This document shows, in pieces, positions 1 through 5,065 of a stretch of DNA of 5,065 nucleotides (position 1 is its first letter; the number at the start of each line of letters is the position of its first letter). Made by a program: the position numbers and the translations under genes. The notes under the pieces are model-generated. The model was not told the DNA's origin and did not search any database. It saw nothing but the letters and a program-made list of their open reading frames with translations. This stretch comes from Bacillota bacterium (GTDB taxonomy: Bacteria > Bacillota > Sulfobacillia > Symbiobacteriales > Symbiobacteriaceae): assembly GCA_028287415.1 (NCBI GenBank), contig JAQBPS010000290.1, positions 1 to 5,065 on the forward strand. The letters run 5' to 3'.

Positions 1-182
1 CGGGTTACGCCATCCGCAAACGTCAGGGCCGGGGACGGGTTATTGCCAACAACATGGGCGTTGGTAATCACAGAGCGGCGGTCCAGCAGGACACCGGATC
101 CCTGGCCGCGGCCGCTCGTGACCTGGACCACGCCGGGACCAACCTCGGAAGCTACCTTTGCAAACGGCTCACGCTCGAACAA
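1..182 (-). CDS. trypsin/HtrA-like serine protease, 5' end only (runs off left edge)
   Basis: About 60 codons of a trypsin-2 type serine protease are visible, and the rest lies beyond the left edge. The protein opens with FEREPFAKVASEVGPGVV and continues with GQGSGVLLDRRSVITNAHVV. This is the first beta-barrel strand pair plus the TNAHV motif, with the catalytic His at about residue 43. The Asp and Ser of the triad would lie outside the window. The chosen start is TTG at 182, because the AGAGGGG stretch at about 191-197 sits roughly 8 bases upstream. In-frame TTG at 188 and GTG at 191 are alternatives but lie too close to that site. An in-frame TGA occurs a few codons further up, so the start cannot be far upstream. 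No signal peptide or membrane segment precedes the protease domain, so this form should be cytoplasmic, unlike the secreted protease at the right of the window. It follows the glycosyltransferase terminator and is probably its own transcription unit. Confidence 0.75.
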   Translation of the reverse strand, partial: MFEREPFAKVASEVGPGVVQVTSGRGQGSGVLLDRRSVITNAHVVGNNPSPALTFADGVT

Positions 183-255
183 TGCCAACACCCCTCTTGA
201 TCATATTTGTCTTTTTGACTTTCCCTGACCTTCGAGGGGTACGGATATTCCGGAC

Positions 256-286
256 AAAAAGGCCGCCCCAGATGTTGGTGCGGCCT
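256..286 (-). terminator. intrinsic terminator of the glycosyltransferase operon
   Basis: AGGCCGC (260-266) pairs with GCGGCCT (280-286) to give a 7-bp GC-rich stem. After one mismatch, three further pairs extend it inward. On the minus strand the stem is followed directly by a run of T (plus-strand A at 256-260). It begins about 7 bases past the TAA of the glycosyltransferase gene, in the right orientation to end the cotS-cotSA transcript and to separate it from the protease gene at the left edge. Confidence 0.85.
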
Positions 287-292
287 CCTCGC

Positions 293-1438
293 TTATTTGC
301 CTTTGGATGCCCACACCTCGCTGATCTCCCGGGCCACCCGGTCCCAGTTGTACTGCGACTCCGCCAACTTTCGGCCAGCCCGCCCCAGTCGGTCCCGCAG
401 GCTCCCGTTCGACAACAGCATCCCCAGCACTTCTGCCATAGCGCCCGGCTGGTCCGGCCGCCCGACCACAACGCCGCACTCCGCCCCGCTCATGACCTCC
501 GGGTTGCCGCCCCGAGCCGTCGTGACGATCGGCAATCCGGCGGCCATCGCCTCAAAATGCACTCGGGCGAGCGGCTCTTCCCACTGTGAGGCGCAGACAA
601 AGAGGTCGCCCACCCAGAACCAGTGGTGCACCTGGTCGGGTGTCACAAAGCCGGTGGTGACCACCGGAATCGGCGAGCGGGCAGCCAGGGAGCGCACATA
701 GGCGACGTAGTCGCTCACCTTATCCTCGCCATACCACTTGCTGCCGACCAGCACCAGAGCGGCATCAGGGTGTGTGCGAGCCAGCTCCGGCATCGCCCGC
801 ACTAGAATATCCGCGCCCTTCTTGGGCGAGAGGCGCCCCACGAACAGGATCACCTTCTTGCCTGACAGCCCGTGCTCATGGCGCAAGCTGTCCCGCACCT
901 TCCGGGCCCCGTCCGCCCAGGTGGGCAGGAACCGGGCCGGGTCGACGCCGGAGTAAATGGTCCGCAGCTTCCCCTTCGCTGCCGGCTGCAGCTCAGTAAT
1001 GCGCTGCCCTACATAGTTGCTGACGGTGACGATCCGCTCCACCGTCTCGACCGCCCGTGTGCCTTCCTCGGGGTCGATCTTCTGCGACTCGAACATGTCG
1101 TTATGCATGCTCAGGATGATGCGGGCATGCGGCGCCGCTACCCGCACCGGCATCACCAGTCGCGGCCGGTTGAAGATATGAATCAAGTCGAACTGGTTCT
1201 TGCGGAGGAAGGCGACCACGTTGTCCCGGTAGATATCAAGCATGCCTCCCGGGACACGTACATAGGCGACGCCGTCCCTCCGGTCACGCTCCGGCAGGCT
1301 TGGGTCGGTTCTGCACAGGACGGTGATGTCGTGCTGCTTCGCGAGCAGCGGCGCCACCGCATCGATATAGGTCTGGATCGCACCGCCGCGCACGGGCGGC
1401 ACCGGCAATTTCTCGGTCACGACCATCAGGACTTTCAT
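293..1438 (-). CDS. GT4 family glycosyltransferase, CotSA-like spore coat protein
   Basis: A complete 381-residue protein of the GT-B fold, retaining GT4 family, the usual length for the group. The N-terminal Rossmann domain begins MKVLMVVTEKLPVPPVRGGA. The GG at 18-19 is the glycine-rich acceptor/donor loop. The C-terminal nucleotide-sugar domain has VILFVGRLSPKKG (196-208), GSKWYGED (232-239) and the family EX7E motif as E288 and E296 in EPLARVHFE, followed by MAAGLPIV. The start is ATG at 1438, with a purine-rich AAAGGGGGG site about 9 bases upstream. The frame is open 27 codons further up, but that part overlaps the cotS reading frame and looks like no GT N-terminus. The start overlaps the upstream kinase stop as ATGA. 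In Bacillus subtilis a GT4 protein, CotSA, is encoded beside CotS and is a coat component, and the same pairing here supports that role. Its sugar donor and acceptor cannot be told. With its operon leader interrupted, it may not be expressed from its own promoter in the present arrangement. Confidence 0.9.
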   Translation of the reverse strand: MKVLMVVTEKLPVPPVRGGAIQTYIDAVAPLLAKQHDITVLCRTDPSLPERDRRDGVAYVRVPGGMLDIYRDNVVAFLRKNQFDLIHIFNRPRLVMPVRVAAPHARIILSMHNDMFESQKIDPEEGTRAVETVERIVTVSNYVGQRITELQPAAKGKLRTIYSGVDPARFLPTWADGARKVRDSLRHEHGLSGKKVILFVGRLSPKKGADILVRAMPELARTHPDAALVLVGSKWYGEDKVSDYVAYVRSLAARSPIPVVTTGFVTPDQVHHWFWVGDLFVCASQWEEPLARVHFEAMAAGLPIVTTARGGNPEVMSGAECGVVVGRPDQPGAMAEVLGMLLSNGSLRDRLGRAGRKLAESQYNWDRVAREISEVWASKGK

Positions 1439-1884
1439 CGCGCCCGCCCCCCCTTTCGCCGGGCTGGGGTGGTAACGGAGGCGGCGGTGTCCAGGCCGAG
1501 TTCCTGCAGGGCCTGCCACTTGCTCACTTCAGATTGCTCGAGGCGCTGGAGCAGGTCGCTAAGTTCGGCGTCCAGGAACGTCACCGGGTCAACGACGCAA
1601 TCCTTCACGTGCTTATAGAACTCATTGGGCAGGCTCATATCGATGAGCAGAACCTGCATGAGGTCGGACTCAATCGGGTTGGCCTGGCTGTATGCATCGA
1701 TCATTCCCTTCATCCACGTCGTGTCCCACACGCCCATGTCGTCCATGGTGCTGGTGATCAGCTTGCGGAGGTCGCGAATCGGCAGGTCGTAGGCGACCCC
1801 GTCCAGGTCGATAATCCAGACGCCACCCTCACCGATTTGCCCGTTGGACCATCCGTAGTCCTGAGAAAAGATACAAAAGTCCAA
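1435..1884 (-). CDS. C-terminal part of a CotS-family spore coat kinase, split by an integrated element
   Basis: The open frame gives 149 residues from a TTG at 1884, but that start is probably an artefact. Recognisable kinase sequence begins only at about QDYGWSN, from base 1863 downward. From there it reads as the catalytic and metal-binding part of the aminoglycoside-phosphotransferase/CotS fold. QDYGWSN corresponds to the HxD....N catalytic loop, and WIIDLDGVAYDLPIRDLRKL is the metal-binding D segment plus the conserved RDL helix. A helical C-terminal domain follows and ends in a basic tail. The ATP-binding N-lobe is absent, and the loop His is replaced by Ser (SQD), so this piece cannot be an active kinase. 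Upstream, the same frame (LDFCIF and before) resembles nothing in the family. The stop overlaps the ATG of the glycosyltransferase gene by four bases, so the pair was one coupled operon. I infer that the missing half lies beyond the right edge, past the integrated element. Simple loss of that half is the alternative. Confidence 0.8.
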   Translation of the reverse strand: MDFCIFSQDYGWSNGQIGEGGVWIIDLDGVAYDLPIRDLRKLITSTMDDMGVWDTTWMKGMIDAYSQANPIESDLMQVLLIDMSLPNEFYKHVKDCVVDPVTFLDAELSDLLQRLEQSEVSKWQALQELGLDTAASVTTPARRKGGRAR

Positions 1885-1885
1885 C
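1843..1885. other. probable attachment-site junction (attL-type) of the integrated element
   Basis: The kinase homology breaks at about 1861-1866, inside the codon pair for the catalytic-loop HQ. The break is flanked by a perfect 7-base inverted repeat, GTTGGAC (1843-1849) and GTCCAAC (1879-1885), centred at 1864. The left arm lies in kinase coding DNA and the right arm in element DNA. Large serine recombinases bind att sites of about 40-50 bp with imperfect dyad symmetry about a central dinucleotide, and this fits in size and position. The exact crossover cannot be set without the other end or an uninterrupted gene. The repeat alone could be chance. Confidence 0.5.
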
Positions 1886-1908
1886 CGACGCCACGTAAGA
1901 TGTGCTCG

Positions 1909-1913
1909 GGAGG
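1909..1913 (+). promoter_or_regulatory. ribosome binding site of the recombinase gene
   Basis: GGAGG lies 9 bases before the ATG at 1923. This fixes the start, which places the catalytic-domain strand with YIRWS at the usual distance from the N-terminus. Only about 60 bases separate the start codon from the element boundary. The promoter must therefore be in this short leader or in the adjoining kinase DNA. No convincing promoter pair could be picked out. Confidence 0.7.
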
Positions 1914-1922
1914 GTGTTGTGA

Positions 1923-3476
1923 ATGATAACTCCGTCCGAGATCAATCCGAACCGAGTAGCCGTATACATCCGTTGGTCCACCGATGACCAGGGGGAAGGC
2001 ACGACCCTGGAAACCCAGCGCGAGCGCTGCAAGTTCTACTTGCAGTCCCAGGGGTGGACATTCCGGGAGGATCTCGAGTACATAGACGATGGCTGCAGCG
2101 GCGGCACGCTGGACCGGCCGGCGCTCACCCAGTTGCGGACACACGTGACGGAGGGAAAGATCGAGTGCGTGGTCGTGTACAAGATCGATCGCCTTTCCCG
2201 CTCAGTCGTGGACATCGTCGATCTCGTCCTCCGGGAATGGGACAGCCGCTGCTTCATCAAATCCACGACCGAGGATGTGAACACAATCACACCGGCAGGG
2301 AAGATGTTCTTCTACATCCTCGTCTCGTTCGCCGAGTACGAGCGGAACCTGATCAAGGAGCGGACGATGGGCGGCAAGATCAAGCGGGCCGAGCAGGGGC
2401 GCAATCCGGGGTTCCGTCCCCCGTACGGCTACATCAAGGGGCGGGACACCGGCACAGTCGAGGTGGTCGACCATGAAAGCAGCGTGGTCCGGCGGATCTT
2501 TGATCTTTACGTGGCCGGAAACGGCGGGCATCAGATTGCTCACATGCTCAATACCGAGGGCACTACCCGCCGGAACGCCGGCTGGAACGGCCTCATGGTG
2601 CGGCGGCTCCTGATGAATCCTGCTTACATCGGGGTCCTGGAATATGGCAAAACCATGCGGGTCGGCAAGGAGCAGCGGGAACGGCGAGGCCTGGGAAGGC
2701 TCGTGCGGTTCCAACAGCCCAGATTCGCCCGCGTCGAGGGGGCTTTCCCTGCGATTGTGAACAGACGGACCTGGGACTCTGCGCAGCAGCTACTGAATGC
2801 CCGCACCACCAGCCGAAACGTGCGCGCCACCAAGCCGACGTACAGTGACTATCTGTTGTCGGGCCTCGCTACCTGCAAGTGTGGGGCTGGTGTCAACGGC
2901 AAGGGCGCCGGACGGCACCAGTACTATTACTGTTCTGTGCGGAAGCGCCTGGGAAGCGCCGCTTGTGACGCAGGCCATGTCTCAGCAGACGCTGTGCATG
3001 CAGTCATCGAGAGCAAGGTGAAACGCCTTCTCTCCGCTGAGGGGCGCCAACTACTGCTATCTGGCCTGGAGCAGGACCTCGCCGACCGAATTCACGCGAT
3101 CAAGAATGAGATCGCTCACGGGCAAATGGCACTGGTCGGGCTGGGTGATCGTCGAAGACGGCTGGAGGCGGACTATCGCAGCGGCGAACTCCCCGCAAAG
3201 CTCTACGCCCGGGAGATCGAAGCGACCGATCTGGACTACCAGAGCGGGCAGCGGCGATTAGCGAGCCTGCAGCTACAGCGCAGCACTACGGAACACGCTA
3301 AGGAGAACAAAACGGAACTGACGGCCGGACTGGACCGGATCGATCTGTGGCAAGAACTAAACGTGCCGGAACGGAAGCGACTCCTCGGCAAGCTACTCGC
3401 AGGAATTCGACTCTATCGGCGGGCGCATACGCAAGACGCCCCCACCCTCGAGCTCGATTGGATCCAGCTTGTCTGA
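1923..3476 (+). CDS. large serine recombinase (site-specific integrase/excisionase)
   Basis: A complete 517-residue recombinase of the SpoIVCA/SprA/phage-integrase type, which cuts and rejoins att sites through a covalent phosphoserine. The resolvase catalytic domain spans about 11-160. It has YIRWSTDDQ with nucleophile Ser19 and Arg17, YKIDRLSRS with Asp89, Arg90 and Arg93, and the long dimer helix beginning near FAEYERNLIKERT (136-148). The recombinase domain runs from about 165 to 295 and contains FRPPYGYI and NPAYIGVLEYG. A zinc-ribbon domain (about 309-362) has Cys318, Cys320, Cys337 and Cys348. Its first pair is CxC rather than the more common CxxC. A charged, helical stretch at about 363-470 is the coiled coil that in this family controls integration versus excision. 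All catalytic residues are present and the length is normal, so the enzyme looks functional. It starts about 60 bases inside the element and is transcribed away from the junction. It is followed 19 bases later by a small reading frame. Confidence 0.95.
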   Translation: MITPSEINPNRVAVYIRWSTDDQGEGTTLETQRERCKFYLQSQGWTFREDLEYIDDGCSGGTLDRPALTQLRTHVTEGKIECVVVYKIDRLSRSVVDIVDLVLREWDSRCFIKSTTEDVNTITPAGKMFFYILVSFAEYERNLIKERTMGGKIKRAEQGRNPGFRPPYGYIKGRDTGTVEVVDHESSVVRRIFDLYVAGNGGHQIAHMLNTEGTTRRNAGWNGLMVRRLLMNPAYIGVLEYGKTMRVGKEQRERRGLGRLVRFQQPRFARVEGAFPAIVNRRTWDSAQQLLNARTTSRNVRATKPTYSDYLLSGLATCKCGAGVNGKGAGRHQYYYCSVRKRLGSAACDAGHVSADAVHAVIESKVKRLLSAEGRQLLLSGLEQDLADRIHAIKNEIAHGQMALVGLGDRRRRLEADYRSGELPAKLYAREIEATDLDYQSGQRRLASLQLQRSTTEHAKENKTELTAGLDRIDLWQELNVPERKRLLGKLLAGIRLYRRAHTQDAPTLELDWIQLV

Positions 3477-3482
3477 TCACGA

Positions 3483-3487
3483 GGAGG
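3483..3487 (+). promoter_or_regulatory. ribosome binding site of the 45-codon frame
   Basis: GGAGG lies 8 bases before a GTG at 3496 and just behind the recombinase stop. Its ideal spacing is the main argument that the small downstream frame is translated. Confidence 0.55.
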
Positions 3488-3495
3488 CGATCGCT

Positions 3496-3633
3496 GTGGA
3501 CCTGCAGGTGAGCGAGCGTTGGGTCATCGACGAGGCAAGGGCGGAAGACGCCGTTGAGCACATCCGGTCGCTGGTGCGACAGCTCGTCATAAGAAAAATC
3601 CTCGCGCCAAAAAAAGAGCACCAGCAGCCTTAG
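3496..3633 (+). CDS. small protein (45 aa) following the recombinase; possible directionality factor
   Basis: GTG start, 45 residues, TAG stop, beginning 19 bases after the recombinase stop with a well-spaced GGAGG. The protein is MDLQVSERWVIDEARAEDAV, then EHIRSLVRQLVIRKILAPKK and EHQQP. It is acidic at the front and basic at the back, with one likely amphipathic helix from about 10 to 36 and no cysteines or membrane segment. I do not recognise a family. Its position suggests an operon with the recombinase. Several serine-recombinase systems, such as SprA/SprB of SPbeta, pair the enzyme with a very short directionality factor encoded nearby, so that role is a reasonable guess and no more. 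The last codons overlap the terminator hairpin of the convergent protease gene. The frame could also be a chance opening in the recombinase trailer. Confidence 0.45.
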   Translation: MDLQVSERWVIDEARAEDAVEHIRSLVRQLVIRKILAPKKEHQQP

Positions 3634-3644
3634 CTGCTAGTGCT
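3609..3644 (-). terminator. intrinsic terminator of the secreted protease gene
   Basis: A 12-position stem pairs 3617-3628 with 3633-3644 around a 4-base loop. The one mismatch on the plus strand (C3622/A3639) becomes a U-G wobble in minus-strand RNA, so the stem is unbroken only in that direction. There it is followed by seven T after one base (plus-strand A at 3609-3615). It begins 10 bases past the protease stop. On the plus strand no T-run follows, so it should act mainly on the minus transcript. Confidence 0.9.
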
Positions 3645-3654
3645 TAAGTCTAGG

Positions 3655-5058
3655 TTACTCATTCCATGAACTACGCCAGACGCCGGACTCGTTTGAAGTG
3701 CGAACCGACAGGTGAATCACCTGCCATCCGCCATTACGATAACTCACTTCGTTCGCTGTGTACGACGAGGGGTACGACGAGTACATGCCAATATGGAAGA
3801 TGTCAACGTCAGAGCTCTTCCCAGGGTATGCTTGCTGAAATATTTTCCCGACGTTGATCATGTATGCCTCGACGTCCGCCTTGCCAGTGTTAAAGTCCGT
3901 AAGCAGGCCCTCAAGAAACGACCGGTACTGCGTGTTATCAAGGTCGATGGAGAGGAAATACGGCGCCTGCTGCCCTTGTGGTGCAGAACGACGCACCAGC
4001 GAATATTTTGCGGAAACGCTCTTGCCCGCCACCTTAAACGTCGGGTACCGCGCTGCGATCGTCGCCTCCACGTTCGCCGGAGTAACGTTACTCACACCGG
4101 GAAGTGGCTTCGGCGTTGCAGTTCTGGCGGTCTCGATAATCGGCACCACGTTCTTCATCGGAATGGCGAAGTTCAGGTTTTGACCGTCAACCAGAGAAGC
4201 GAACGTGATGCCAACAAGCCTGCCCTGGACATCAAAGAGGCCACCGCCGCTACTCCCATGGGATACAGGAGCGGAGAGCTGCAGGATTGTAATGCCCTTC
4301 CAGTCCCGCGTCCCGCTTACAATGCCAGTCGACACGGTATTCGTCAGGCCCTCAGGGCTCCCGATCGCAAGGATATCCTCCCCTACCGTTGGCGCATCCT
4401 GGGTCCGAAGTTCAACCGGCGTCAACTGGCCATTCACCCGCAAAACGGCGACGTCTAGTTCCTCACTGCTGGCGAGTTGTCCCGTGATGTCATAAGAATG
4501 TCCCTGGTCGTCTGTCGCTATCACTTTGCTAGCATCGGCAATGACGTGGTAGTTCGTGACCAGTTCGGCCATTCCCACAGCTACCGCACTGCCAGAGCTG
4601 GTCTTCGTCCCAGCGCCATCGAACACATCCAGTCGGAACACCCGCGTCTTCAACTGGGCGATCAGTTCTTGGCGGGAGCCGGTGTTGGACGGAGTGCCTC
4701 CGCCCGTCTGTTTGCTTCGCTCATTCGCCTTCTGCAACTCGTCCTGAGTCTTCTTGAGCTCGGCCTGCAGCTTGGCTACCTGCGCTTCCGCGGACTCAGC
4801 TCGCCCCAGCAACGCCTTAGCGTCCATCATTGCGATACTGACCGTTTGCGTGGCTTGGTCCCACGTGACATCTGCACCTACGGCTTCCCCGATCCCCCGA
4901 ACCGGCAAGAATGTCCTGCTCTCCACCAGGATCGCCGGCACATCCCCCTGGTACGGCTTGCCGTTCACTCGCACATTGACCGTGGGGTAGCCGCTCCAGC
5001 TGCCCGCGTACGCTACGGACGTTATGAGTCCCAATAAGACAACAATCATGACGTACAT
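3655..5058 (-). CDS. secreted trypsin-like serine protease with stalk-type domain and coiled coil
   Basis: At least 467 residues. A hydrophobic signal segment (MIVVLLGLITSVAYA, 4-18) ends in an AYA-G cleavage-like site. Next comes a copper-amine-oxidase N-terminal type domain at about 27-77 (VRVNGKPYQG, RTFLPVRGIGEAVGADVTWD), which in Firmicutes is a common surface or cell-wall module with no catalytic role. A coiled coil follows at about 80-116, then a Gly/Ser/Thr linker, then a trypsin-2 domain at about 131-310. The triad reads His171 (VTNYHVIA), Asp202 (ELDVAVLRV) and Ser270 (HGSSGGGLF), with AIGSPEGL before it. All three are present, so it is probably active. There is no PDZ domain. Instead, a C-terminal region of about 150 residues (320-467) matches nothing I recognise. 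The ATG at 5058 is the first in the window, but the frame stays open to the edge and an Arg codon lies just upstream. A true start with a basic n-region may therefore sit outside. The gene is convergent with the recombinase and has its own terminator. Confidence 0.85.
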   Translation of the reverse strand: MYVMIVVLLGLITSVAYAGSWSGYPTVNVRVNGKPYQGDVPAILVESRTFLPVRGIGEAVGADVTWDQATQTVSIAMMDAKALLGRAESAEAQVAKLQAELKKTQDELQKANERSKQTGGGTPSNTGSRQELIAQLKTRVFRLDVFDGAGTKTSSGSAVAVGMAELVTNYHVIADASKVIATDDQGHSYDITGQLASSEELDVAVLRVNGQLTPVELRTQDAPTVGEDILAIGSPEGLTNTVSTGIVSGTRDWKGITILQLSAPVSHGSSGGGLFDVQGRLVGITFASLVDGQNLNFAIPMKNVVPIIETARTATPKPLPGVSNVTPANVEATIAARYPTFKVAGKSVSAKYSLVRRSAPQGQQAPYFLSIDLDNTQYRSFLEGLLTDFNTGKADVEAYMINVGKIFQQAYPGKSSDVDIFHIGMYSSYPSSYTANEVSYRNGGWQVIHLSVRTSNESGVWRSSWNE

Positions 5059-5065
5059 GGACCGT

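Larger units (their letters stand above)
1864..5065. mobile_element. serine-recombinase integrative element, left part, extending past right edge
   Basis: The left boundary is placed where the cotS-like reading frame breaks. The contents in this window are the large serine recombinase, a 45-codon frame behind it, and a secreted protease gene on the opposite strand. The right end and total size are not visible. The recombinase next to one end and facing inward is the usual layout for phage-like and skin-like elements. Hand counts over a few 60-base lines gave about 50-60% GC in the protease gene against about 57-75% in the glycosyltransferase. That fits imported DNA but is weak evidence. It is not proven that the protease gene belongs to the element, since the right end is unseen. 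Confidence 0.55.

Noticed and set aside
200..205. TATGAT on the minus strand as a -10 box for the left-edge protease
   Set aside because: No acceptable -35 lies 16-18 bases upstream, and transcription would begin almost at the start codon, leaving no room for the ribosome binding site.
1439..1519. A 27-residue N-terminal extension of the glycosyltransferase from an upstream in-frame start
   Set aside because: The extension overlaps kinase coding sequence and has no similarity to GT4 N-termini. ATG at 1438 has a ribosome binding site and the ATGA overlap.
872..1618. A 248-codon open frame on the plus strand, opposite the glycosyltransferase and kinase genes
   Set aside because: It crosses the overlap of two recognisable minus-strand genes. 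Its product is rich in Arg, His and Pro with no domain, as expected from antisense of GC-rich coding DNA.
1870..1877. GATACAAA resembling the -10 element of sporulation sigma factors (SigE type), upstream of the recombinase
   Set aside because: The expected ATA-type -35 at the right spacing is missing, and a single short match in an A-rich stretch is not enough. It would be worth a second look if transcript starts are mapped.
1867..1941. The open frame continuing upstream of the kinase remnant, as if it were genuine kinase N-terminus
   Set aside because: The residues encoded there match no part of the CotS fold. The frame overlaps the recombinase leader and start, and it soon meets a stop.
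3712..4458. Long plus-strand open frames opposite the secreted protease (also 4477-5037)
   Set aside because: The minus-strand protein shows a signal segment, domains and a full catalytic triad. The plus-strand products look like nothing and have no ribosome binding site.

Overview
The window looks like chromosomal DNA of a spore-forming, GC-rich Firmicute. A remnant of a CotS-family spore-coat kinase overlaps a CotSA-like glycosyltransferase, a pairing known from Bacillus coat loci. The protease at the right carries a copper-amine-oxidase N-terminal (stalk-type) domain that is common in secreted Firmicute proteins. The combination recalls high-GC clostridial lineages such as Symbiobacterium, but the species cannot be fixed from sequence reading alone.

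Layout, left to right. (1) Bases 1-182, minus strand: the 5' end of a trypsin/HtrA-like serine protease that runs off the left edge. (2) 256-286: a strong intrinsic terminator read on the minus strand. (3) 293-1438, minus: a complete GT4 glycosyltransferase, CotSA-like. (4) 1435 to about 1864, minus: the C-terminal part of a CotS-family kinase. Its ATGA overlap with the glycosyltransferase gene shows they form one translationally coupled operon. Recognisable kinase sequence stops exactly at the catalytic loop, where the expected HQD reads SQD. (5) 1923-3476, plus: a complete 517-residue large serine recombinase that starts about 60 bases beyond that break. (6) 3496-3633, plus: a 45-codon reading frame with a good ribosome binding site just behind the recombinase. 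(7) 3609-3644: a minus-strand terminator. (8) 3655 to about 5058, minus: a secreted, coiled-coil-bearing trypsin-like protease, whose start may lie past the right edge.

The central reading is that a serine-recombinase element has integrated into the cotS-like gene. The recombinase lies at one end and at least the 45-codon frame and the protease lie inside it. The element would continue beyond the right edge, where the missing N-terminal half of the kinase should be found. The best known analogues are intervening elements in sporulation genes: skin in sigK with SpoIVCA, and SPbeta in spsM with SprA/SprB. These are cut out of the mother-cell chromosome to rebuild a gene. Whether this one is excised in that way is a hypothesis. 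The split kinase motif, the adjacent recombinase and the small following frame are what the sequence itself shows.

No tRNA, rRNA, CRISPR array or IS-type transposase was seen. No stretch longer than about 300 bases lacks a gene.
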